DNA of 64,000 bases from JACVRW01 sp963820315 (GCA_963820315.1 CAWFZK010000038.1:1-64000); one strand, 5' to 3'; counted from the first letter of the stretch, positions 41,206-49,779 are shown. Translations and numbers: made by a program. The notes: generated from the letters alone by a model not told the origin.

Positions 41206-41390
41206 TACAATCGCCTTGTGTCCCGGGCTCAGAAGAACGGCACTCATATTGGCCGGGCTTGGCGCCGATTGAGCGGATGGTCGGCCCGGACCCGGCGAGG
41301 CCTGGGCTGAGTCCCAGCACCGCGGCCGGCCCATAGGCCGGTCGCACGGGTGAGGCAGCACGGGCGCCCCCACTGGGGGCGCCCGTCGCT
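41206..41390 (+). ncRNA. Candidate small or structured RNA with its own promoter and terminator
   Basis: A -10 box TACAAT at 41206-41211 is followed by about 150 bases rich in GC hairpins (CTGGG/CCCAG at 41306-41322; CCGGCC/GGCCGG around CATA near 41327-41343) and a perfect 12-pair, 3-base-loop terminator, ACGGGCGCCCCC/GGGGGCGCCCGT at 41360-41386, then CGCTTTCT. No ORF is supported in 41169-41482, and the next gene is on the other strand. No clear -35 box. It may instead be the 3' end of the gpgSP transcript. Confidence 0.4.
41360..41386 (+). terminator. Intrinsic terminator
   Basis: Perfect 12-base-pair stem with loop ACT, followed by a short T-rich stretch. It ends either the gpgS-gpgP transcript or a separate small RNA, and faces the convergent glycerate kinase gene. 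Confidence 0.8.
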
Positions 41391-41482
41391 TTCTGATGCA
41401 GAATGGCCCGGTGGGCGCGGCACGGCCAGCGCGCGCTCGGCATCGGGGCGATCGCGGCGAGGCGGTGCCGGGCGCGCTCTGA

Positions 41483-42445
41483 TCAGACGAGCGCGCGAGC
41501 GGCCGCCTTCATCTCCTCGAGGTTCGTGGCCTCCGTAACCGACGCGAGGTCGATGATGCGCTCGTCGAACGAGTCGAGCGAGTTGCTGCCGACGATCGCG
41601 TGGCAGGTGACGCCGGCCTGGCGGCAGCGGGTCGCCACCTCGCCGACGATCTTGCCGGCGAGCGTCTGCGAGTCGAGCCGGCCCTCGCCGGTCACGACGA
41701 AGGCCGACTCCCTCATCAGGGCGTCGAAGCCGATCGCGTCGAGCACGTAGGGGGCGCCGGGAACGAGCCGCGCGCCGCGACCGCCCCAGAGCCCGCCCGA
41801 CAGGCCACCCGCCGCACCGGTCATCGGCTCGCCGCGCGGATCGCGCCCGAGCCTTCCGGCGAGCTCGTCGAGGCGCTCCTCGAGCCGCTTGACGAGCTCC
41901 GCATCGGCGCCCTTCTGCGGGCCGAAGACGCTCGGCGCTTTCTCGAACGGCGTGCGCACGTCGCAGAGGACCTCCAGCTCGGGCCTGACGCCGGCCTCGT
42001 CGAGCGCCTCGAGCGCGCCGGCGCCGCCGTCGGTCGTGGCGGATCCGCCGACCGTCACGAGCACATTCGTGGCGCCTGCGTCGGCGGCGGCGACGATCAG
42101 CTCGCCGGTTCCGCGCGTCGACGCCGCCCAGGCGTCGCGCTCGTCCTCGGCGACGAGCCCGAGGCCGCTCGCCTGGGCCGTCTCGACGACCGCGCTGCCG
42201 TCCGGCAGGAGCCCGAAGCGCGCCTCGATGGGGCGCCCGAGCGGATCGCTGACCGTCGCCGTGCGCAGCTCGCCGCCGAGCGCGCCGACGAGCACGTCCA
42301 TCGTGCCCTCGCCGCCGTCCGCGACCGGCAGCTCGACGGCCTCGCGCTCACCCGCTCGCAGACCGGCCGCGATCGCCGCCGCCACCTCGGGCGCCGCGAA
42401 GGTGCCCTTGAAGGAGTCGGGGGCGACGAGCGCCGGCAGAGTCAC
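41483..42445 (-). CDS. Glycerate 2-kinase (GlxK/GarK family)
   Basis: 320 residues. VAPDSFKGTFAAPEVAAAIA, LPVADGGEGTMDVLVGALGG, VLVTVGGSATTDGGAGALEA, GPQKGADAELVKRLEE, FVVTGEGRLDSQTLAGKIVG are the defining segments of this family. It phosphorylates glycerate with ATP. Its position next to gpgS-gpgP suggests recovery of glycerate from glucosylglycerate. Its start overlaps the macrodomain stop by 4 bases. Confidence 0.88.
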   Translation of the reverse strand: MTLPALVAPDSFKGTFAAPEVAAAIAAGLRAGEREAVELPVADGGEGTMDVLVGALGGELRTATVSDPLGRPIEARFGLLPDGSAVVETAQASGLGLVAEDERDAWAASTRGTGELIVAAADAGATNVLVTVGGSATTDGGAGALEALDEAGVRPELEVLCDVRTPFEKAPSVFGPQKGADAELVKRLEERLDELAGRLGRDPRGEPMTGAAGGLSGGLWGGRGARLVPGAPYVLDAIGFDALMRESAFVVTGEGRLDSQTLAGKIVGEVATRCRQAGVTCHAIVGSNSLDSFDERIIDLASVTEATNLEEMKAAARALV

Positions 42446-42927
42446 AGGGCCTCGCTGAAGGCGCGCTCGGCGGCGTCGCCGTGGACGGCGAACACGATCC
42501 GCTCGAGCGAGCCCTCGTGCTCGCGCGCAGCCCCGACCATGATCCTGGCGGCGTCCTCGAGCGGGAAGCCACCGACACCGGTGCCGAACGCGACGAGCGC
42601 GAGCGAGCTGCAGCCGAGCTCCTCGGCCTTCGCGACTGTCGAGCGGGTCGCGCGCTCGATGATCTCGGCGGAGGTGGGCCCGCCGAGCTCCATCGTGGCC
42701 GCGTGAATGACCCAGCGCGCGGGCATGTCGCCCGCGGTCGTCTCGACGGCCGTGCCCAGCTCGATCGGCGCCCGCTCGTCCGACTCGCGCTGGACCTCCG
42801 GCCCGCCGGCTCGCGAGATCGCGCCGGCAACGCCGCCACCGTGCATCAGCCGCGTGTTGGCGGCGTTGGCGATCGCGTCCACGTCGAGCTTCGTGACGTC
42901 CGCCTGCAGGACTTCGAGCTGCGCCAT
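42442..42927 (-). CDS. Macrodomain protein (ADP-ribose/O-acetyl-ADP-ribose binding)
   Basis: 161 residues, a lone macrodomain: LEVLQADVTKLDVDAIANAA, NTRLMHGGGVAGAISRAGG (ADP-ribose and catalytic Asn/Asp loop), WVIHAATMELGG, LALVAFGTGVGGFPLEDAAR (phosphate loop). Such proteins remove ADP-ribose or deacetylate O-acetyl-ADP-ribose. Coupled by a 4-base overlap to glycerate kinase; the functional link is not obvious. Confidence 0.88.
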   Translation of the reverse strand: MAQLEVLQADVTKLDVDAIANAANTRLMHGGGVAGAISRAGGPEVQRESDERAPIELGTAVETTAGDMPARWVIHAATMELGGPTSAEIIERATRSTVAKAEELGCSSLALVAFGTGVGGFPLEDAARIMVGAAREHEGSLERIVFAVHGDAAERAFSEAL

Positions 42928-42945
42928 GCTTCGTATCCTGCCCGA

Positions 42946-42972
42946 TGTCGATCTCGGCCTTACCTGTTCGTC
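42946..42972 (+). promoter_or_regulatory. ECF42-type promoter upstream of the YCII genes
   Basis: TGTCGA (42946-42951), 17 bases, CGTC (42969-42972). As I recall, ECF42 sigma factors recognise TGTCGA at -35 and CG(A/T)C at -10. It is about 50 bases upstream of the YCII ATG, so the ECF42 encoded in the operon probably drives its own transcription. Confidence 0.5.
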
Positions 42973-43021
42973 ATCACATCGAACGCGACCGTCCGGGTCG
43001 CGCGCGACGAGAGGAGCTCAG

Positions 43022-43417
43022 ATGAAGTACATGCTGCTGCTGTTCGGCGACGAGAACGCTTGGACGGACATGAGCGAGGAGGAGACGGCGGCCGAGCTGG
43101 CCGCCTACGGGAGCTACGGCGAGGAGGCGACGAAGGCGGGCGTGTTCGTCTCGGGCGAGGGGCTCCAGCCGACCACGACGGCCACCACCATGCGGATCGT
43201 CGGGGGCGAGCGGGTCCTGACGGATGGCCCCTTCGCCGAGACGAAGGAGCAGCTCGGCGGCTTCTACGTGCTCGACTGCAAGGATCTCGACGACGCTCTC
43301 GCCTGGGCGGAGCGCTGCCCGGCGTCCGCACACGGATCGATCGAGATCCGCCCTGTGATCGACTACGAGGCGATGGGCTTCGCCGAGTCCGCCGGCTCCG
43401 AGGAGGCTCCGCGGTGA
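43022..43417 (+). CDS. YCII (DGPF-domain) family protein
   Basis: 131 residues, complete YCII domain: MKYMLLLFGDENAW, LQPTTTATTMRIVGGERVLT, DGPFAETKEQLGGFYVLDCK, IEIRPVIDYEAMG. RBS GAGGAG upstream of ATG 43022. YCII proteins are the standard partners of ECF42 sigma factors; biochemical role unknown. Its stop overlaps the next gene's GTG start. Confidence 0.85.
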   Translation: MKYMLLLFGDENAWTDMSEEETAAELAAYGSYGEEATKAGVFVSGEGLQPTTTATTMRIVGGERVLTDGPFAETKEQLGGFYVLDCKDLDDALAWAERCPASAHGSIEIRPVIDYEAMGFAESAGSEEAPR

Positions 43418-45039
43418 GGTTCCTGCTGACGGTCTACGCCGACGAGCGGCGCTGGGCCTCGGTCGACGAGCAGTCGATGAAGGCCGAGATCGAGGCCTAC
43501 TGGGCGCTCGACAACGAGGCGGCAGCCGCCGGCGTGTTCGTGGACAGCGGCGGCCTCCACCCGACGGAGACCGCGCGGACGCTGCGCATCCGCGACGGGC
43601 AGGAGAGCGTGACGGACGGTCCCTTCGCCGAGACGAAGGAGCAGCTCGGCGGCTACTACCTGCTCGAGTGCGAAAGCATGGACGAGGCGCTCAGGTGGGC
43701 GGCAAAGATCCCCGCCGCCCGCACGGGCTCGGTCGAGGTGCGCGAGGTCATGGACTACGAGGCCGCGGGCTTTCCGAACCCCGGCGGCGGAGGCGGCGCG
43801 GTCGGCATAGGCGGCACCGAGGCGGTCGTCGACCGCCTGTTCCGGCGCGAGTCGGGGCGGGCGGTCGCGACGCTGATCCGGATCCTCGGCGACATCGATC
43901 TCGCCGAGGAGGCCGTGCAGGACGCATGGGCGGTGGCGCTCGAGCGCTGGCCGCGCGACGGGCTGCCGGACAACCCCGGCGCCTGGATCGTCCGGACCGC
44001 CCGCAACGGCGCCATCGATCGCCTCCGCCGGGAGCGCCGCTACCAGGACAAGCTGCGCGAGCTCGAGGCGCTCGGCCGAGCCGACTCCGCCGATGACGAG
44101 GACGACGTGAGCTCGATTCCCGATGATCGCCTGAGCCTGTTCTTCACCTGCTGCCATCCGGCGCTGGCGCCGGAGACGCGCGTCGCGCTCACGCTGCGAC
44201 TGCTCGGCGGCCTCTCGACGCCCGAGGTCGCGCGCGCCTTTCTCGCCCGCGAGAGCGCGATGCAGCAGCGGATCGTGCGCGCCAAGCGCAAGATCCGCGA
44301 TGCCGGCATCTCCTACGAGGTGCCCGAGGATCACGACCTGCCCGAGCGCCTGCGCTCGGTCCTCGCTTCCCTCTATCTGATCTTCAACGAGGGCTACCTC
44401 GCAACCAGCGCGGACACGCTCGTACGCCGCGAGCTCTGCGACGAGGCGATCCGGCTGGCGCGCGTGCTGCGGCAGCTGATGCCCGACGAGCCGGAGGCGG
44501 CCGGCCTGCTCGCGCTGATGCTGCTGCATCACTCGCGTCGCGACGCTCGCGTGGACGCGGACGGCGGGCTCGTGCTGCTCGACGACCAGGACCGCTCGCT
44601 CTGGCAACTCGACGAGATCGAGGAAGGGCTCGCGCTGGCGGCGCGCTCCGGAGCGGCCGGGCCGTACGGGTTGCAGGCGGCGATCGCGGCCGAGCACGGC
44701 CGGGCGCTAACGCCGGGAACCACCGACTGGGCGCGCATCGCGTCGCTCTACGAGGAGCTCCTGCGGCTGACGCCGTCGGCCGTGATCTCGCTGAACCACG
44801 CCGTGGCGGTCGCCATGGCCTACGGCCCCGAGGCGGGGCTTGCGCTGATGGGGGAGATCGAGGCGGACGGGAAGCTCGACGGCTACCAGCACCTGCACTC
44901 CGCGCGCGCCGACCTGCTGGCCCGGCTCGGCCGGCGCGGGGAGGCGGCGGAGGCCTACCGGCGCGCGCTCGAGCTCGCCTCCAATCCGGTCGAGCGCGCC
45001 TTTCTGGAGCGGCGGCTGACGGAGGTCGAGGCGGGCTAG
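43414..45039 (+). CDS. Fusion of a YCII domain to an ECF42 sigma factor
   Basis: 541 residues in one uninterrupted frame from GTG at 43414. Residues 1-115: a second YCII domain (MRFLLTVYADERRW, DGPFAETKEQLGGYYLLECE, VREVMDYEAAGF). A glycine-rich linker NPGGGGGAVGIGG follows. From about 130: sigma region 2 (FRRESGRAVATLIRILGDID, AEEAVQDAWAVALERWP), region 4 (ALTLRLLGGLSTPEVARAFL), then the C-terminal ECF42 domain with LIFNEGYLATSADTLVRREL and TPR-like helices that replaces an anti-sigma factor. Usually YCII and ECF42 are separate adjacent genes of about 125 and 410 residues; the sum fits exactly. Confidence 0.85.
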   Translation: MRFLLTVYADERRWASVDEQSMKAEIEAYWALDNEAAAAGVFVDSGGLHPTETARTLRIRDGQESVTDGPFAETKEQLGGYYLLECESMDEALRWAAKIPAARTGSVEVREVMDYEAAGFPNPGGGGGAVGIGGTEAVVDRLFRRESGRAVATLIRILGDIDLAEEAVQDAWAVALERWPRDGLPDNPGAWIVRTARNGAIDRLRRERRYQDKLRELEALGRADSADDEDDVSSIPDDRLSLFFTCCHPALAPETRVALTLRLLGGLSTPEVARAFLARESAMQQRIVRAKRKIRDAGISYEVPEDHDLPERLRSVLASLYLIFNEGYLATSADTLVRRELCDEAIRLARVLRQLMPDEPEAAGLLALMLLHHSRRDARVDADGGLVLLDDQDRSLWQLDEIEEGLALAARSGAAGPYGLQAAIAAEHGRALTPGTTDWARIASLYEELLRLTPSAVISLNHAVAVAMAYGPEAGLALMGEIEADGKLDGYQHLHSARADLLARLGRRGEAAEAYRRALELASNPVERAFLERRLTEVEAG

Positions 45040-45356
45040 GGCCGGGCCGGCTCGACGCTGTGCACGATCTCGTAGTGCTTGACCGTGTGCTCGCGCTCGA
45101 CCAGGAAGCGGTCGTCCTCGGGATAGAAGACCGCCTTCTCGATGTCCTCCCCGGCGAAGCCCTGGATCGCCTCGCGTGAGTCCCACAGGCTGAAGGTGAT
45201 GAACTCGGTGCGCCCGTCCTCGTCGCGGCGCAGCATGTGGGCGCCGCGGTTCCCCGGCGTCTCGGCGTACTCCATGAAGCCGGTGCCGCGAATGTACTCG
45301 GCGTACTCCTCGGCGTCGTCGGTGCGAACGACGCCTCTCCAGATCCGGGCGATCAC
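45036..45356 (-). CDS. Antibiotic biosynthesis monooxygenase (ABM)-like protein
   Basis: 106 residues from GTG at 45356 with AGGAG upstream (VIARIWRGVVRTDDAEEYAE). The ferredoxin-like ABM fold is suggested by alternation and by GAHMLRRDEDGRTEFITFSL, WDSREAIQGFAGEDIEKAVF. Frequently seen in YCII/ECF-type neighbourhoods. A TCCGT/ACGGA inverted repeat lies upstream (about 45,390-45,406). Stop codons of this gene and the sigma fusion overlap. Confidence 0.7.
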   Translation of the reverse strand: MIARIWRGVVRTDDAEEYAEYIRGTGFMEYAETPGNRGAHMLRRDEDGRTEFITFSLWDSREAIQGFAGEDIEKAVFYPEDDRFLVEREHTVKHYEIVHSVEPARP

Positions 45357-45419
45357 TGTCTGCTCCTCTCGCGAGTGGTCAAAAGCGTCCGTATACCTGA
45401 CGGAATTCGCCACTCGCTT

Positions 45420-46948
45420 TCATCGGCGGCGGACCTTGATCGTGTGGCGCGCTCTGCGCGAGCGGTTTCCGGCGCTGTCGGTCGCGCGCAGCGTGAGCCG
45501 CACTGTGGGCCGGCGGCCGCGGCGCAGGGCGCGGCGCAGGACGCGGACCTGGCGGCGCTTCAGCTTCACCTTGAGACGGGTGCGGCGGGCCCGTTGCGAC
45601 GCGCGCGCCTCTCGCCGCACGCCGATCATCTTCAGCCGCCGCTTGCCGACCCTCAGCACGGCGGTCGCAGCAACCGTGCAGCGCTCATTGCAGCCGGCGT
45701 AGGCGATCGCGCCGCGCAGCTTGAGCACGCGCTGGCGGCGTGGGACGCGGGCGCGGAGCCGGGGGGCGCGGGTGTCGCCGGGAGTGACCGGCGGCAGCGG
45801 CGCCGGAGCTCCAGAGGGATTGGGGTTGATCCGGATGATCTTGCCGAGCAGCGAGCCCAGGCTCTGAGCGTCGCCATTCAGATCGTTGTCGCCCCCGCCG
45901 TCTCCAGTCGAGAGGTAGAGATATCCGTCGGGTCCGAACAGCAGCTGACCACCGTTGTGGTTCGACGCCGGTTGGTGCTCGATCGTGATGATGTTGCGTC
46001 GTGACGCCGGATCGGCCTGATTTGGGTCGGACGCCGAGCGGCGCAACTCGTCAAGAGCGAGGTTGCCGGCGTTGTCGGTGTAGAAGACGAACACGCGGCC
46101 CGAGGTCGCGTAGTCGGGCGCGACCGCCACCGACAGGAGGCCCTGCTTCGCCGCCCGTCGAGACGATCGGGTTCAGCCCGATGAAGAGATGGTTCTGGCC
46201 GCCCGTGCGGAGATAGAGGCCGCCGCCGAGCTCGGCGATGAAGAGGCGGTCCGGGTCGCCGTAGGGGGCGGCGACGGCCGAGGGCTGGCCAAAGTCACCG
46301 GCGATCGGTTCGGCCGTGAGCGCCCCGCCGGTGTAGACAGGCGGGCGACATAGTTGCCCGCGCCGGTCACGTAGAGGCGGCCGACGCCGTCCTCGCCGAA
46401 GGAGGTCAGCTCCGGCACCTGGAGGGCGGTGGCCTCGGCGGGCCCGCCACCCGCGTCCATCACGTAGATCGGGTGCGCGCGGCGCCGAGTAGCGCCCGAA
46501 CAGGTAGCGGCCCTGAAGCGGGCCGAGGCTCGGGTGACGCGCGACATAGCCGCCCACCACGGGCTGGCTCGTCGGCGAGTAGACGTGGGCCGGCTGGCTT
46601 GTAATTCGGCGCCGTGCAGTCCTGCGGCCCGTCTTGGTTGCCCTCGAAGCAGGGCCAGCCGAAGTTCGCGCCGGCGCTCTGCGCTCGCGGAACGAACGTG
46701 ACTTCCTCGAGGACGCCACCCCCCACGTCCCCCACGTACATGTCCCCCGTCAGCCGGTCGAACGACCAGCGGAACGGGTTGCGGAGGCCGTAGGCGTACA
46801 CCTCGCCGCGGGCACCGGCCGTCCCCACGAAGGGGTTGTCCGCCGGAACCTGGTAGGCGAGCTGAGCGTGCGCCGCCGGGGTGAGCGCGGCGAGCAGCGT
46901 CGCCGCCAGCGCCCCGATCGTCAGTCGCGCAGCTGAGAGATGAGGCAC
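45420..46948 (-). CDS. PQQ-dependent sugar dehydrogenase-like protein with swapped propeller halves, frameshifted
   Basis: Signal peptide (RLTIGALAATLLAALTPAAH) leads straight into sequence that is normally the second half of the glucose/sorbosone dehydrogenase propeller: VPADNPFVG, EVYAYGLRNPFRWSFDRLTG, ANFGWPCFEGNQDGPQDC, GGYVARHPSLGPLQGRYLFG. Then come the segments normally first: SAVAAPYGDPDRLFIAELGG, VAVAPDYATSGRVFVFYTDN, HQPASNHNGGQLLFGPDGYL, GSLLGKIIRINPNP. The C-terminus is a basic Ig-like domain. Four frame changes near 46,600, 46,480, 46,340 and 46,145 interrupt it. Secreted oxidoreductase, substrate unknown. The start overlaps the ligase end by 28 bases. Confidence 0.6.
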
Positions 46949-47883
46949 TCCTTGGGCTCCTTGTCGTCGCGCCAGCGAAGGAACTTGGCGCCGTGGCGAA
47001 TCCGGTTGCCGGTGATGTGGTCGAAGGCGACTTCCACGACGAGCTCCGGCCTCAGGCCCTCCCAGACGAGATCCTCCTCGGCCTTCCAGCGGCTCGGCCC
47101 GCCACTCCCGCTCTCACCGGTGCGGTAGGGCTCGAGCAGCTCGAGGAACTCGCGCTTCTGCTTCGCGCGGAAGCTCGAGGTGTGGCCGACCACATGGAGC
47201 TCGCCGTCGTCATCGTCGTAGAGCCCGAGGATGAGCGAGCCGACGGTTCCCTCCTCCTTGCCGAAGCGGAACGCGAACACCACCGCGTCGAGCGTGCGGA
47301 CCCGCTTGATCTTGACCATCCCGACGCGCTCGCCGGGGCGGTAGGGGGCGTCGCCCTTCTTCGCGATCACGCCCTCGCCCGTGCCGGCGAGCCACTTGCC
47401 GGCGTCGTCGAGGGAGGCCGTCGACTCGGTCAGCTCGACCGGGTCGGCGATCACCTGCGCGAGCCGCTCGCGGCGCTCGTCGTAGGGCAGCTCGAGGAGC
47501 GTCTCGTCACCCTCGGCGAGCAGGTCGAAGGCGACCAGCTGCGCCGGCGTCTCCTTCGCCAGCATCTCGACGCGCGAGGCGGCCGGATGGATGCGCTGCG
47601 AGAGCAGATCGAACTCCTGGACCCCGTCGACCGTCACGATCATCTCGCCGTCCAGCACGAGCCGCTGGGCGGGCAGGGCCAGCACCAGCTCGACCACGTC
47701 GGGGAAGTAGCGGTTCATCGGGCGCCCGTTGCGGCTCTGGAGCTGGACGTCGTCGCCGTCGCGGAAGATGATCGTCCGGAAGCCGTCCCATTTGGGCTCG
47801 TAGCGCCAGGCCTCGCCCTCGGGCAGGTCGCGCGAGGACTTGGCCAGCTGAGGCTGGATGGGTGGCGACAGCGGGAGGGCCAA
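46921..47883 (-). CDS. ATP-dependent DNA ligase (LigC/LigD ligase-domain type)
   Basis: 320 residues from TTG at 47883 (LALPLSPPIQPQLAKSSRDL). Adenylation motif I EPKWDGFRTII (catalytic Lys), LVLDGEMIV, VAFDLLAEGDETLLELPYDE, EGVIAKKGDAPYRPGERVGM, MVKIKRVRTLDAVVF; OB domain with RPELVVEVAFDHITGNRIRH. Stand-alone ligases of this sort act in repair and end joining in actinobacteria. No Ku or polymerase gene is adjacent. No clear RBS; leaderless translation is plausible. Confidence 0.85.
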   Translation of the reverse strand: MALPLSPPIQPQLAKSSRDLPEGEAWRYEPKWDGFRTIIFRDGDDVQLQSRNGRPMNRYFPDVVELVLALPAQRLVLDGEMIVTVDGVQEFDLLSQRIHPAASRVEMLAKETPAQLVAFDLLAEGDETLLELPYDERRERLAQVIADPVELTESTASLDDAGKWLAGTGEGVIAKKGDAPYRPGERVGMVKIKRVRTLDAVVFAFRFGKEEGTVGSLILGLYDDDDGELHVVGHTSSFRAKQKREFLELLEPYRTGESGSGGPSRWKAEEDLVWEGLRPELVVEVAFDHITGNRIRHGAKFLRWRDDKEPKECLISQLRD

Positions 47884-47907
47884 GGACCGGCACGTTAGCG
47901 TGAGGCC

Positions 47908-48981
47908 ATGCGGATCGCGGACGCTCGCGGGCTCTGGCAGCCCGAGACGACCTACCTCAACACGGCGAGCTACGGGCTTCCCCCGCGGCCCGCCTGGGAG
48001 GCGCTGCAGGCAGCGCTGGCGGACTGGCACGCGGGCCGCACGAGCTGGGAGCACTGGGGCGACTCCGCCGAGGCCGCCCGCGCCGCGTTCGCGCGCATGT
48101 GCTCGGTGCCGGTCGAGTGGGTGGCGATCGGCGCGAACGCCTCGACGATGGTCGGGCTTGCCGCGGCCGCCCTCCCGGACGGCGCGCGCGTCCTCTCCGC
48201 AGAGGGCGAGTTCACCTCGGCGCTCTGGCCCTTCCTGGCCCAGGCACGCGGCGTCGAGGTCCGCACGGTTCCGCTCGCGCAGCTGGCCGACGCGGTCGAT
48301 GCCCGCACGGACGTGGTGGCGTTCAGCCCCGTGCAGTCGGCGGACGGCCGGCTCGCGGACCTCGATGCGATCACGGCGGCGGCCGCGCAGCACGGGGCGC
48401 TCACGGTCGTCGACGCTACGCAGGCCTGCGGCTGGCTGCCGCTCGACGCAACCCGCTTCGACATGCTCGTCTGCTCCGCGTACAAGTGGCTGCTCTCGCC
48501 CCGCGGCAGCGCGTTCATGTCGCTGCGGCCTGAGCTCGCCGAGCGCGTGACCCCGCACGGCGCCGGCTGGTACGCGGGTGACGACCCGCACAGCTCGTAC
48601 TACGGCGCGCCTCTGCGTCTGGCCACCGACGCGCGCCGCTTCGACGTGAGCCCGGCATGGTTCTCCTGGGTCGGGACGGCGCCCGCGGTCGAGCTGCTGG
48701 TGGAGATCGGCGTCGAGCAGATCCACGCCCACGCCCTGCGGCTCGCGAACGAGTTCCGCCGCGGTCTCGGCCTCGAGCCGGGCGACTCGGCGATCGTCGC
48801 CGCCGACGTCGAGGGAGCGGAGGAGCTGTTGCGCGGCTCGGGGGTGATGGCGGCCGCTCGGGCGGGCCGGCTGCGCACGTCGTGGCACGTCTACAACGAC
48901 GACGACGACGTGGAGCGCGCGCTCGAGGTGCTCAGCGCCGGCGCGGCGCCGCGGCGCGCCCGAGGATCCGCCTCAGCATGA
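47908..48981 (+). CDS. Class V aminotransferase-fold PLP enzyme
   Basis: 357 residues. ETTYLNTASYGLPPRPAWEA opening, DVVAFSPVQSADGRLADLDA, LTVVDATQACGWLPLD (PLP-ring Asp), and the Schiff-base lysine in LVCSAYKWLLSPRGSAFMSL. Related enzymes include cysteine desulfurases and EgtE-type C-S lyases; the substrate is not evident. Divergent from the ligase across 24 bases. The 3' end overlaps the SDR gene by 50 bases. Confidence 0.8.
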   Translation: MRIADARGLWQPETTYLNTASYGLPPRPAWEALQAALADWHAGRTSWEHWGDSAEAARAAFARMCSVPVEWVAIGANASTMVGLAAAALPDGARVLSAEGEFTSALWPFLAQARGVEVRTVPLAQLADAVDARTDVVAFSPVQSADGRLADLDAITAAAAQHGALTVVDATQACGWLPLDATRFDMLVCSAYKWLLSPRGSAFMSLRPELAERVTPHGAGWYAGDDPHSSYYGAPLRLATDARRFDVSPAWFSWVGTAPAVELLVEIGVEQIHAHALRLANEFRRGLGLEPGDSAIVAADVEGAEELLRGSGVMAAARAGRLRTSWHVYNDDDDVERALEVLSAGAAPRRARGSASA

Positions 48982-49717
48982 CGTCGCCGAGCGCGGGCGA
49001 GACGCCGTTCACGACCCGCAGCAGCCGGACGATCGGCGGATGGAAGAGCTCGCGGCGGTCCTTCTCCACGGCTTCGACGACAGCCTCGCCGAGCGGCCCG
49101 GGCGGTGAGCGCCGGTCGCGGTGGTACCAGGCCGGCATGCGCTCCCACTCGTGGTCGTGGAGCGATGTCTCGATCTCTCCCGGGTAGACGGTCGTGACCG
49201 ACACGCCCGTCCCGTGAAGCTCATGCCGCAGCGCCTCCGCGAAGCCGCGCTGCGCCGCCTTGGTGCCGTTGTAGACCGCGGCGCCGGGAAAGCCGCGCAC
49301 GCCGCCTCCGGACGACATGACCACGACGTGGCCGCGGCGCCGCTCGAGCATGCCGGGCAGGGCGGCCCAGACGGTGTTGAGCGTGCCGACCCAGTTGACC
49401 GAGTTCATCTGCGCCGCCCTGTCGGCGGGCAGCTCGGCGAAGGGCATGTAATGCGTGAGGCCGGCGTTCGCGACGAGCACGTCGACGGCGCCGAACTCCT
49501 CCACGGCGGCGGCGATCGATTCCGCGTCCGCCACGTCGGCGGGCAGCGCTGCGTGCCCCGAGCCGGGCAGCTCGGCGGCCAGCGCCTCGAGCGGCTCGCG
49601 CCGGCGCGCCACGAGCCCCAAGACGCAGCCGCGGTTCGCGAACGCGCGCGCGGTCGCCGCGCCGATACCGCGCGACGCACCGGTAACGAGCACGCGTGTT
49701 CCCGGTCCCACCTGCAT
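48932..49717 (-). CDS. Short-chain dehydrogenase/reductase (SDR)
   Basis: 261 residues from ATG at 49717 (an ATG at 49729 is also possible). Cofactor motif VTGASRGIGAATARAF, DVLVANAGLTHYM, catalytic Ser MSSGGGVRG and YNGTK (YxxxK), VTTVYPGEIETSLHDHEW. NADP(H) preference is suggested by ARR after the second strand. The C-terminal 60 residues (LFHPPIVRLLRVVNGVSPAL) are hydrophobic and may touch the membrane. Substrate unknown. Confidence 0.85.
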   Translation of the reverse strand: MQVGPGTRVLVTGASRGIGAATARAFANRGCVLGLVARRREPLEALAAELPGSGHAALPADVADAESIAAAVEEFGAVDVLVANAGLTHYMPFAELPADRAAQMNSVNWVGTLNTVWAALPGMLERRRGHVVVMSSGGGVRGFPGAAVYNGTKAAQRGFAEALRHELHGTGVSVTTVYPGEIETSLHDHEWERMPAWYHRDRRSPPGPLGEAVVEAVEKDRRELFHPPIVRLLRVVNGVSPALGDVMLRRILGRAAAPRRR

Positions 49718-49765
49718 CGGGCGGAGCATCCCAGAAGCGGCTCCTGAGCCGGGGAGCCAGGCCGG

Positions 49766-49779
49766 ATAGGATGGCCTAT
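49766..49779. promoter_or_regulatory. Small palindrome at the DtxR-type gene start
   Basis: ATAGG (49766-49770) and CCTAT (49775-49779) flank ATGG. The position just before or over the start codon fits an autoregulatory operator for this metal-dependent repressor. Confidence 0.3.

Noticed and set aside
41217..41390. c-di-AMP (ydaO) riboswitch
   Set aside because: Some segments look alike but the conserved core is incomplete and no gene follows on the strand.
42481..43413. Upstream extension of the YCII-ECF42 frame to 852 codons
   Set aside because: The extension is antisense to the macrodomain gene and overlaps the first YCII gene in another frame; the GTG at 43414 is the natural start.
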